Of a stretch of DNA of 64,000 bases, positions 23,519 to 31,330 are shown in pieces. The DNA comes from Neglectibacter timonensis. GTDB lineage: Bacteria; Bacillota; Clostridia; Oscillospirales; Acutalibacteraceae. The stretch's first letter is position 1. Each line of letters starts with the position of its first letter. The notes beneath the pieces were generated by a model. That model made no database searches and had not been told where the DNA came from. It saw only the letters and a list, made by a program, of their open reading frames with translations. The position numbers were made by a program, and so were the translations under genes. The stretch is from NCBI RefSeq assembly GCF_900048895.1, contig NZ_LT160635.1, positions 186,937 through 250,936 of the forward strand. The letters run 5' to 3'.

Positions 23519-23578
23519 CTAACCGTACTATTATATTTAGTACAGTTAGAGTATAGCACCCGCCCACGCAGGTGTCAA
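23519..23578 (-). promoter_or_regulatory. sigma-A promoter and GntR operator of the Ytr-like operon
   Basis: Minus-strand TTGACA (23578-23573), 17-bp spacer, TATACT (23555-23550). An inverted repeat starts at the edge of the -10 box: CTAACCGTACTA (23519-23530) and TAGTACAGTTAG (23538-23549), one mismatch over 12 bp. A repressor bound here would cover the transcription start. The GTACTA/TAGTAC core fits YtrA-type operators. Confidence 0.75.
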
Positions 23579-23651
23579 GGAAAAATTTACGAAAAAAATG
23601 GAGGCCGTTTCAGAGGCGAAACGGCCTGTGCCGGGCCCTGGAGGTTCGGGG

Positions 23652-24008
23652 TCAGGGGCGGGGGTTCCCTTTGGGGCGGCGGGGGGAGGTGAGGCGGAAG
23701 CTTTCCTCCGTCATGCGCAGCAGCTCCTCCTCCGGCACGTCGGATTCCAGGTACACGGTGTTCCAGTGGGTTTTGTTCATGTGGTATCCGGGCCGCACGC
23801 CGGTATAGGCGCTGCGGAGCAGGTCCGCCTCCATGGGGCTGCATTTCAGATTCACCGCGTCCCGGCCGTCCACCTTCATCACCAGGGCAAACCATTTCCG
23901 GCTGTCCCAATGGCGGGCCACCCAGCTTTGGAAGTCCTCGGGGAAGGGCTGGTCCACCACGGCGCCGGGGAGTCCGGCGCAATAGTTCAGGTAAGCTTCC
24001 CTCGTCAT
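23652..24008 (-). CDS. MmcQ/YjbR family protein
   Basis: 118 residues of the MmcQ/YjbR family, a CyaY-like fold described as DNA-binding-like but of unclear role. Typical elements are the N-terminal MTREAYLNYCAGLPGAVVDQ, KWFALVMKVDGRDAVNLKCS and the conserved PGYHMNKTHWNTVYLESDVP block, ending in LLRMTEESFRL. It starts at ATG 24008. It is a stand-alone gene between the Ytr-like operon promoter and the IS110 remnant. Confidence 0.85.
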   Translation of the reverse strand: MTREAYLNYCAGLPGAVVDQPFPEDFQSWVARHWDSRKWFALVMKVDGRDAVNLKCSPMEADLLRSAYTGVRPGYHMNKTHWNTVYLESDVPEEELLRMTEESFRLTSPRRPKGNPRP

Positions 24009-24029
24009 AAGCAGGTCTCCTCACTATAT

Positions 24030-24230
24030 AATCTCGTATAATGTATTTGCGGTATTTTTGATAAGGACATCGTAGAAAAACTTGTTATCCCGTAATGGAT
24101 ATGGGATAATGAACGCAATAGATGTGAATGAACTAGATAGCGAACCATTCGGACACGCTGCATATCTAACGAGGTTGTATTGCCGTAAGAATCAGAGGGT
24201 AACCCTGTCTGTATATCTTTGCATGGGAGG
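24030..24230 (+). other. left-end non-coding region of the IS110 remnant
   Basis: About 200 bases with TATAAT-like boxes and imperfect inverted segments precede the transposase start. In intact IS110 elements the equivalent left-end region encodes the bridge RNA that guides target choice. Whether this decayed copy still encodes one cannot be told by eye. No gene seen. Confidence 0.3.
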
Positions 24231-24237
24231 GCTCTTG

Positions 24238-24524
24238 TTGTTTTACTGTAGCATCGACATTGCTAAGCGCAATCACGAAGCTTCAGTTATTGACGCCGAA
24301 GGGAAACCGCTGCTAGACAGCGTGACCATAATCAACACTCAAAAGGGTTGCACAAAGCTGTTTTCACCGAATGAACCGGCAGCCACGTCCCGAAGTTCTT
24401 TCTCTTTTTTCTCTCTAAACCGGCCATGACTGGCTTTGTTCAACAAATTGGTCAACTTGCGGGTGGAGGCAGCAAGCATATTCTCCAGCGTTGGACATTG
24501 CACCAATAGTCCTTTTGAGGTCAC
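24238..24524. pseudogene. IS110 family transposase remnant, internally inverted
   Basis: On the plus strand, after GGGAGG (24225-24230), a TTG at 24238 opens FYCSIDIAKRNHEASVIDAE and continues to NTQKGCTKL (about 24355). This is the N-terminus of an IS110 transposase, including the first DEDD aspartate. On the minus strand 24524 to about 24365 encodes ASTRKLTNLLNKASHGRFRE, a middle segment of the same protein. Intact genes are one frame of about 400 codons on one strand, so this copy has suffered a deletion and an internal inversion. It marks the left edge of the AT-rich stretch holding the M29-like gene. Confidence 0.75.
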
Positions 24525-24603
24525 GCCTTAGAGAGAACAGGCCGTATGAAGCAACGCCGTCGAAGAAAAAACCAAGAATGACAAATAAAAGTGAGGAAAC
24601 ATT

Positions 24604-25515
24604 ATGAACCTTAGCGCCATTTCAACGACTTGGGCTTTACTCGAAAAAACTGCAAAAATACTAATACTCACTGAATCAGATCGACTCCCCCTGGCCGAGA
24701 AGATAAGAATAGACAATTTGATTTACGTGGCAGAAGTAAAGATCATTGACATAGGCATTAACAATACCTATGAACAGGAAATGATGACCCTGACGGAGGA
24801 GGATTTGTTAATTATCCTACTAACCACAGATGGTTTTATGAGCAAAGGGTATCGCGACAAATTCTCCCCGTTCTCTAAGCCTCCCGGATTTGCGGGAAAA
24901 TACATCTTTATTCGCTTGGACATTCCGGAAGGGTCTTTGCTGTCCGGGCTTAATACCGACATCGGCAAGGTGGAATCCATCATCCATGAATATCAAGCAT
25001 TTGGCAGCGGAAAAAAAGTTCGGGTCACTACTGATAAAGGCACCGATATCACTACGCAAATTGCTTATCAGGAATTACTGCCTTACCATGCCCGTCTGTT
25101 GGGTGGGCATGCATTTCTTCCTCCGGCGGAAATATCAGAAGAGTTGGACCACTCCTCAACCAATGGAACAATCGTGGTGGATATTACGGTAGGGGAAATC
25201 AGGTTTGGATCTGATTTAATTGATTCGCTTGGCATAGTCGACCGCGAAGTTCGAATCACGGTGCAAGACGGACTTGTTGTAGATATTGACGGCGGTGACA
25301 TAGGGCAACGTTTCAAAACCGGCTTAAACAGGCTAGATAAGAATTTACAGGTAGTGGTGGAATTGGGACATGGATTATCAGACCTTTCTCCTACGGGCAT
25401 AATTGGGGTTGATGAAAGCATGAACGGAACCTGCCATTTTGGTATTGGTGATAGAAATCCTTATCATATTGATGTTGTTATCTCAAATCCTAAATTTGAA
25501 ATTATCAGCGAATAA
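24604..25515 (+). CDS. M29 aminopeptidase-like/NicX-like metalloprotein
   Basis: 303 residues. The C-terminal third carries the features of the M29 aminopeptidase T/NicX fold: GTIVVDITVGEIRFG, ELGHGLSDLSPTGIIGVDES, GTCHFGIGDRN and HIDVVI, giving candidate E, H, H and D metal ligands. It is about 100 residues shorter than classical M29 peptidases, closer to ring-cleaving NicX-type relatives. It starts at ATG 24604 after GAGGAAAC. Base composition is clearly AT-rich compared with the window, and it adjoins the IS110 remnant, both suggesting transfer. Peptidase or dioxygenase activity cannot be separated by sequence reading. Confidence 0.6.
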   Translation: MNLSAISTTWALLEKTAKILILTESDRLPLAEKIRIDNLIYVAEVKIIDIGINNTYEQEMMTLTEEDLLIILLTTDGFMSKGYRDKFSPFSKPPGFAGKYIFIRLDIPEGSLLSGLNTDIGKVESIIHEYQAFGSGKKVRVTTDKGTDITTQIAYQELLPYHARLLGGHAFLPPAEISEELDHSSTNGTIVVDITVGEIRFGSDLIDSLGIVDREVRITVQDGLVVDIDGGDIGQRFKTGLNRLDKNLQVVVELGHGLSDLSPTGIIGVDESMNGTCHFGIGDRNPYHIDVVISNPKFEIISE

Positions 25516-25664
25516 TTCTCTCGTTTTCCCCTTGACATTGCTTTACAGGTTTTTATAGATAGTCTTTCTGTTTTGAGATACCGGAAATTTCACTTCCGCT
25601 CCCTTAAAATTCTGCCGGGGTGGAAAGCACGGATGCCCTGTTCCCCGAGGAGAAAACCGGAGGG

Positions 25665-26210
25665 TCAGGGCGGCGGAGAGGCCGTGTTTTCCGAGCCGGA
25701 GGAAGGGAGGGCTTCCAGGTAGGCGGAAATTTCCCTGCGGCTGCGGAGGATCACGGTCTTTTCCCGGTAGGGCTCCACCCTTTTTTTGGTCCCGTCCCGT
25801 CCTGCGTCATAATCCCCCGCCCAGCGGAACATGGCTTTCAGCATGTTCCAGCCGGGGCGGTAAAGGCAGGGCTCCAGCCCCAGGTTCTGCCGGAGCCAGC
25901 GGGTGAAAATCCTTTTGTACCGCACCCCAAGGGGGAGCTCCAGCAGAAGGATGGCGTCCGCCTGGCGGAGCCCTTCTTCAAAGCAGGCACGCCCTGTGTC
26001 CTCCATCACATAATGGGGCTGGCGGAGGATCTCCGCAAAGAGTGCGTCCCGCTCCGCTTCCGGGCGTTTCCGGTTCCCCGAGGGCGCGCCGGGGTCGGGG
26101 ACGTAGACCACCTCGTCCAGAGAGTGGCAGGGGATGCCTGTGCGCGCCGCGATCTGCCGGGCCAGCGTGGATTTCCCGCTGGCCACGGAGCCTGTGAGAT
26201 AGAGCTTCAT
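25665..26210 (-). CDS. P-loop nucleotide kinase-like protein (FlaR/adenylate kinase-like)
   Basis: 181 residues. Walker A GSVASGKST at residues 7-15 follows the starting MKLYLTG; SLDEVVYVPD and HYVMEDTGRACFEEGLRQAD give the next motifs, and an arginine-rich lid-like part (YKRIFTRWLRQN) follows. This matches the DNA topology modulation protein/adenylate kinase-like group. The ATG at 26210 has AGGGGGGA upstream; the longer frame crosses the intergenic region without a second SD. Substrate unknown. Confidence 0.75.
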   Translation of the reverse strand: MKLYLTGSVASGKSTLARQIAARTGIPCHSLDEVVYVPDPGAPSGNRKRPEAERDALFAEILRQPHYVMEDTGRACFEEGLRQADAILLLELPLGVRYKRIFTRWLRQNLGLEPCLYRPGWNMLKAMFRWAGDYDAGRDGTKKRVEPYREKTVILRSRREISAYLEALPSSGSENTASPPP

Positions 26211-26388
26211 CCGGTCCCCCCTCTTTTCTTGGCTTTGGCGCCGTCCTTCCCGGAGGCTGGGTTTTTGCATTGTCATGCCTCCAGTATAACAGACCGGCGG
26301 CCTTTTGGACAGAAAAAAAGAAAAATCGGAGAAACCCTCAAAAGGGTTCTCCGATGAGGAAAAAGCATTCCGTACGGCGCGGACCGCG

Positions 26389-26712
26389 TCAGAATTTCCT
26401 GGTAAACCAATAGGCCAGCTCCCGGACGGTTTCCAGAGGGCCGGGATACTCAGAGTTTTCCTCATGGAATACGCCGGCCCCGTTGGTCCACAGCGTCATG
26501 GTGGCCCGTCTCAGCTCCTGCCGGACGGCGTCGTAGGACTTCCCCTCATTCTGGGACATCAGCTTTGCGTAAAAATCCTCCGGCTGGCCGTGCTGGGCTG
26601 CTTCGATGGTATACCTGGCGCATTTTCCCTGCTCCCCCGCAGGCAGCCGGAGCGTGTGACAGAGCTCGTCTATCGTCTCAAAATCTTCCGGCGACTTGTA
26701 TCCCTTCTTCAT
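26389..26712 (-). CDS. hypothetical protein, 107 aa
   Basis: A small soluble, mixed-charge protein starting MKKGYKSPEDFETIDELCHT and ending YWFTRKF. The ATG at 26712 follows GGGAGGT, whereas an upstream ATG lacks an SD. Residues 55-80 (NEGKSYDAVRQELRRATMTL) look helical. No family recognised. A small hairpin (AACCCTC/AGGGTT, about 26332-26350) beyond its stop may separate it from the kinase-like gene. Confidence 0.6.
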   Translation of the reverse strand: MKKGYKSPEDFETIDELCHTLRLPAGEQGKCARYTIEAAQHGQPEDFYAKLMSQNEGKSYDAVRQELRRATMTLWTNGAGVFHEENSEYPGPLETVRELAYWFTRKF

Positions 26713-26894
26713 CGAGATACCTCCCAAAATAGATTCCATTCCTATTAGTAGAAAATGGTACTTCTATTTTAGTGAACTGATTCCACAAAGAAAGAAATGT
26801 GACATCATTTTTTCTATTAATTTGTAATTTTTTGTCAAAATAATGTGAGGAGAGGCGGTTTTCTGTAGTTTAAGAAGGGAAAATGGGGAAAAAG

Positions 26895-26926
26895 GTAAAA
26901 AAGAGCCCCCGCTCAGGTGCGGGGGC
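26895..26926 (-). terminator. intrinsic terminator of the five-gene signalling operon
   Basis: Minus-strand GCCCCCGC (26926-26919)/GCGGGGGC (26912-26905) with a six-base loop and TCTTTTTT after it, about 70 bases past the stop of the EAL gene. 26713-26890 is AT-rich and holds nothing else. Confidence 0.75.
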
Positions 26927-26996
26927 ATGGGGAAGGAAAAGCGCCTGCGGCACGGCCGCCATGGGAGGGAAAACATCATGGGGCCGGGACTGCCCG

Positions 26997-29708
26997 TCAG
27001 GGGGAAAGAAACCTGCGCAGCTCCTCTTCCGGCATGGGCCTGGCGTAAAAATAGCCCTGGATGTAATGCACGCAGGATTTGGCGATGGCCTGCTGCTCGG
27101 CCCGGGTTTCCACGCCTTCCGCCACAACCGACAGGCCGTTGATGGCAGCCATTTTGACAATGGATTTCAACAGCGCATCCTGCTTGGGGCTGGTCAGAAT
27201 CTGCCTGGTCAGGGAGCGGTCGATTTTGATGATGTCCGCGGGGAGGTTGGACAGGTAGTTGAGGCTGGAATACCCCACGCCGAAGTCGTCCAGCGCAATA
27301 TGTACGCCGGCCTGCCGGAGTTTTTCCAGGGCCTGCGCCGCCTGGTCGATGGACTGGATCAGGACGCTCTCGGTGATTTCCAGCGTCACAAGCCGGGGGT
27401 CGATGCCGGTAGAGCGGATCAGGTTCAGCAGGTGGCCGGCGCTGTTTCCCACCAAAAGCTGCTGCACGGAGAGGTTGACGCCCATGCGTGTGAGGCCCAG
27501 CGCTTCGCCGTGTTCGCGCATGAACAGGCAGGCCCTGCGGAGCACGTAATCGCCCAGCTCTTCCACAATGCCGTTGCGCTCCGCCAGGGAGATGACCTGG
27601 CCAGCGGAGAAAAAGCCGCCCTTTCCGTCGGGCAGGCGCGACAGCGCCTCAGCCGCAGTGTACCGGTTCTCACAAAGCCGCATAATCGGCTGGTACCAGA
27701 CCTCCAGCGTCCCGTCCTGAATGGCCTCCTTCAGCCGGCGGAGGATATCGGCCTCCGTATGGATCATTTCATCCAGCTGGCCGTTATAGACGGTAACCAC
27801 CCGGTCAGATTCCTTGGCAAAGCGCAGGGCGGATTGGATGTGGTCCAGCAGCTCGCTGGGCGTTTTGCCGTGTTCCGGATACATACAGGCGGAGATGCGG
27901 ACCTGCAGGGTGAAGGAGAGGGCGCCGGCTACCACCGGTTCGGCAAACAGGCTTTGCAACCGGTCGGCAAAAGAAGCCGACCCTTCCCCAGACAGGGAGA
28001 CGCCCAAAAACACGTCGCCGTTGATGCGGTACAGGTACGAGCCGAAGGGGCGCGAGAGGCGGCGCAGGACCTCATGCAGAATCTCATCCCCGATTTCGGC
28101 GCTGAACAGCTCGTTGTACTGGCTGAAGGAGCAGATATCCACACAGAAAAGGCTGAACTGCCTCTTCTTATCATAAGAGATCAGCATGTTCGTGTCCCGG
28201 AGAAATTTCAGCCGGTTGCCCACGGAAAAGACCGGGTCGGAATAGGCCAGCTGTTCCACCTGCCTGCGGTAACGGTTGAAGGTTTTGGACAGCTCCATCA
28301 TCTCCAGGTCCGTATATTCGTCAAAGACCACGTCGCTCTTTCCCTCGATGAGCTGCCGGCACTTTTCCGTGAGCATCCGGACGGGGGATTCCGCCGCCAC
28401 CTGCCGGTAGTAGGCGCGGATCAATTCTGAAATCTGGTCCGCCGCCCCGCCCTGGTCCGGCGTGCAGCAGAGGTACTGGTACCGCGCCATCAGAAAGCTC
28501 TTTTCCCCGCCGATGCGCACCTGCAGCAGAAGCTCCAAAGAGAGGCCCTTGGCAAAGTCGTCCCGCTTCTGCTCGTCCATCTCCTCCCGCAGCGCCACCA
28601 GATAGCTGCTCTCGTCCAGCCTGCCCGCCAGGAACGGGCTGCGGATGTAGTCGTTCAGCCGGGGCCGGATGCTTTGCAGATACTCCTCCTCTTTGTCCGG
28701 GCCGATCAGCCGGACTGCCTGGGCGTAGCCCTCCAGGGAGAAGAAAAACAGCGTGACCGGAACGCCGCCCTCGTGAAGCCAGCCGTCCAGGGCGGCGGTA
28801 AAGCCCTTGCGGCTGCAGAGGCCGGTGGCCTGGTCCATGCGGCCCGCCTCTGCCAGCAGGCGGTTTTGCCGGAGGGTTCTGCGCAGCAGGAAGAGAAGCG
28901 ACAGCAGCAGAACCTGGATCAGGATGCAGAGCAGGGCCAGGCCCAGCCGCTGCCCGACGCTGAGCCACCCGGACCGGGGCTGGATGCTGAGCGTCCATTG
29001 GGTGGGCAGGTTGAAGGCCGTTTTCTGGGCCTGGGAAAAATCGGCGCCTGCCTGGGAGCTTGCTACAATTTCCTTGTTTCCGTTCTGCGGCTCCACCCGC
29101 CAGAGCTCATAATCATACCCCTGGGCGGACAGGTTTTCCAGGCCCAGCTGCCCCAGTACATAGTCCCGGTCCAGCGCCACGGCCACCTGGCCCAGGTATG
29201 CGCCCTCCTCCACAATGGGCTGCAAAAACAGGAACACCTCCTGCCCCTCGGGGTCGTTCTGCAGCACCACGGGACCCTCCACCACCAGCTCCTTGACCAC
29301 CTTGGACATGGTGTAGATATAGGAAAAATCCCGCAGCTCTTTTCCGTCGAGGCTTCCGTATTTGTCCTGGGGCAGTATCAGCCCCAGGATGTCCCCCTCA
29401 AACAGGGCGACCATACAGACCTCGGGCCGCTGCAGCAGGGGGACGGCAGCGGTTTCAAACCAAGCGGAGGCATCCGCCTGGGCAGACTGCGCCGTATGCA
29501 CGGTCTGCGCCAGGGCGGTGGCCTCATTGACGGTTCCCTGCAGCTGCAGGACAATTTTCTCCCTGTAATAGAACAGGATGTTTTCCGCTTCCCTCTGCCG
29601 TTCGTCCACGATGGCGCCGCGGACCAAAAGAATGGACGTCAAGCTGACTGCAAAGACCAGCAGAACAGCGAAAATGTATGCGGATGCCCGCTGAATCCGT
29701 TTTTTCAT
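26997..29708 (-). CDS. membrane sensor - degenerate GGDEF domains - EAL c-di-GMP phosphodiesterase
   Basis: 903 residues. TM helix at about 8-26, an extracytoplasmic Cache-like sensor to about 250, second TM about 260-280, two GGDEF-like regions with lost signatures (GRLDESS and RINGDVF), and an EAL domain from about 655. The EAL part keeps AEAL, NLSVQQL, EITES, DDFGVGYSS, KIDRS and EGVET, so it should hydrolyse c-di-GMP. The ATG at 29708 follows GAGG and lies seven bases beyond the stop of the diguanylate cyclase gene. It is last in the operon and most likely balances the cyclase encoded just before it. Confidence 0.9.
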   Translation of the reverse strand: MKKRIQRASAYIFAVLLVFAVSLTSILLVRGAIVDERQREAENILFYYREKIVLQLQGTVNEATALAQTVHTAQSAQADASAWFETAAVPLLQRPEVCMVALFEGDILGLILPQDKYGSLDGKELRDFSYIYTMSKVVKELVVEGPVVLQNDPEGQEVFLFLQPIVEEGAYLGQVAVALDRDYVLGQLGLENLSAQGYDYELWRVEPQNGNKEIVASSQAGADFSQAQKTAFNLPTQWTLSIQPRSGWLSVGQRLGLALLCILIQVLLLSLLFLLRRTLRQNRLLAEAGRMDQATGLCSRKGFTAALDGWLHEGGVPVTLFFFSLEGYAQAVRLIGPDKEEEYLQSIRPRLNDYIRSPFLAGRLDESSYLVALREEMDEQKRDDFAKGLSLELLLQVRIGGEKSFLMARYQYLCCTPDQGGAADQISELIRAYYRQVAAESPVRMLTEKCRQLIEGKSDVVFDEYTDLEMMELSKTFNRYRRQVEQLAYSDPVFSVGNRLKFLRDTNMLISYDKKRQFSLFCVDICSFSQYNELFSAEIGDEILHEVLRRLSRPFGSYLYRINGDVFLGVSLSGEGSASFADRLQSLFAEPVVAGALSFTLQVRISACMYPEHGKTPSELLDHIQSALRFAKESDRVVTVYNGQLDEMIHTEADILRRLKEAIQDGTLEVWYQPIMRLCENRYTAAEALSRLPDGKGGFFSAGQVISLAERNGIVEELGDYVLRRACLFMREHGEALGLTRMGVNLSVQQLLVGNSAGHLLNLIRSTGIDPRLVTLEITESVLIQSIDQAAQALEKLRQAGVHIALDDFGVGYSSLNYLSNLPADIIKIDRSLTRQILTSPKQDALLKSIVKMAAINGLSVVAEGVETRAEQQAIAKSCVHYIQGYFYARPMPEEELRRFLSP

Positions 29709-29715
29709 ATGCGCC

Positions 29716-31272
29716 TCATTTCCGCTGGATATGGTAATACCCTTTTCCGTTTTGCTTGACATAGTAGAGCGCCTCGTCCGCGTCGGCAATCAGCTGGGAA
29801 AGCGTCATGCCCGGGCGGAAGATGGAAACCCCGATGCTGCACTGGACCGGGATGCTCTGCCCGCCGGACTGAACGTTTGTCTGGAGCCGGAGCACCAGTT
29901 CGTCCAGCACGCCGCGCAGCTCGGCTTCGTCGTCCAGGCCGGTCAGCAGCAGAACGAATTCGTCCCCGCCGTACCGTCCCACCACGCCGTCGTATTTTTT
30001 CTCGTACTCCCGGAGAATGTACCCGATGCTTTTCAGGGCGATATCGCCGCCGGCATGGCCGCGGCTGTCGTTGAGGTGCTTCAGGTTATCCATGTCCACA
30101 AAGCACAGGGCCTTTGTCAAAGACGGCTCGGCTTTTTTCAGCAGGGCGTCCGCCTGGTTTAAGAAGACGGACCGGGTGACCGTGCCGGTGAGGCTGTCGG
30201 TAAGGCCGTCGCTGGTCAGGCGCAGGACCTCCTGAAAATCTGCGGTCTCCGGCCGTTCATCCCGGTAAATCCTGTTTTCCAGCTCCTCGATGGAGTGCAC
30301 CAGCAGGTCCACCACCTTCATCTGGACGGAGAGGTACCGGCGCACCAGCCACAAAAGGCCGACGCACAGGAACAGGGTAAGCCCCATGACCAGCACCAGG
30401 GCCGGGAGGATTTCCTCATAACAGGACCAGAAATTTACAGAGCACAAAATATCCCAGCCCGTATTTTCCACCCGCTGGTAGGTGGTGTAGTACAGGCTTC
30501 CGCTGCGCAGGCTCCAGAAAGCGCCGGGCTGGGCGGCCAGAAGACGCTCCTCCAGCTGGTCCGCCGTGACGCCGAACAGCACGCTGCTTTTCAGCACGTC
30601 CGTGATGGAATCCCCATAGGGAAGCCCTTCCGTGGAGGACATGACCTGCCCCTGGGTGCCGATCAGCGTCGCCTCGGAGCCGCCATCCCCGGCGGACTTC
30701 TGCAGGATGTCCACCACTTCGTCAAAGTAGATGGCGCAGAACAGGCACCCGGTGATCCCGCCCCGTTCGTCCAGCAGCGGGACTGCCACGGTGTAGTTCA
30801 GCGTCGCGCCGTCCGCGCCCGCGGCAAAGCTGTCCGTCACCTGCAGCTGCCCGGTGGAGAAAAGCCGCTGCATGTAATCCCGGCTGGCAAGGCTGGCGGG
30901 CTCCGCGCCGTCGGAATAGACGATGATATCGGAATCCACATAGCAGAGCATCATGTACCCGAAATAGGGGCTCATCTGGTCCAGCTTTTTCACCTTGTCG
31001 ATGGGAGGAAGCCCCGGATCGTAGAACTCCGGAAGGCTGGCCAGGGATTCCAGCAGGCTCACCGTGCCCTCCACCCGCTGGGTGACCTGCGCACGGCTTG
31101 CCGCCAGGGACACCTCGGCGTTGGCCCGCATCCGGCTCACGGAGAGGACCGCGCCGCCCAGCAACACCACAAGCATGACCAGCCCGCAGAATAAGATGCT
31201 GTAACGGGTGATGGGGGCAAATGAGATATCCCATTTCCCGTCTGCTTTCTTTTGGTTTTCTTTTGTCTTCAT
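29716..31272 (-). CDS. Cache-sensor diguanylate cyclase
   Basis: 518 residues. TM helix about 22-45, extracytoplasmic dCache-like domain about 50-300, second TM about 310-330, then a GGDEF domain (about 355-515) with the intact signature RYGGDEF, so c-di-GMP synthesis is expected. FVDMDNLKHLNDSRGHAGGD is the canonical metal/GTP-binding stretch. No RxxD inhibitory site is evident before the signature. The start is ATG 31272 after AAGGAGA. It is fourth in the operon with a hybrid kinase, solute-binding protein and double-GntR regulator, and directly precedes the opposing phosphodiesterase gene. Confidence 0.92.
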   Translation of the reverse strand: MKTKENQKKADGKWDISFAPITRYSILFCGLVMLVVLLGGAVLSVSRMRANAEVSLAASRAQVTQRVEGTVSLLESLASLPEFYDPGLPPIDKVKKLDQMSPYFGYMMLCYVDSDIIVYSDGAEPASLASRDYMQRLFSTGQLQVTDSFAAGADGATLNYTVAVPLLDERGGITGCLFCAIYFDEVVDILQKSAGDGGSEATLIGTQGQVMSSTEGLPYGDSITDVLKSSVLFGVTADQLEERLLAAQPGAFWSLRSGSLYYTTYQRVENTGWDILCSVNFWSCYEEILPALVLVMGLTLFLCVGLLWLVRRYLSVQMKVVDLLVHSIEELENRIYRDERPETADFQEVLRLTSDGLTDSLTGTVTRSVFLNQADALLKKAEPSLTKALCFVDMDNLKHLNDSRGHAGGDIALKSIGYILREYEKKYDGVVGRYGGDEFVLLLTGLDDEAELRGVLDELVLRLQTNVQSGGQSIPVQCSIGVSIFRPGMTLSQLIADADEALYYVKQNGKGYYHIQRK

Positions 31273-31330
31273 GTGGAGGTCTCCTTCCAGGATACGGACC
31301 GCCGGTCCAAAGGGCCGGAATGGCCGAAGG

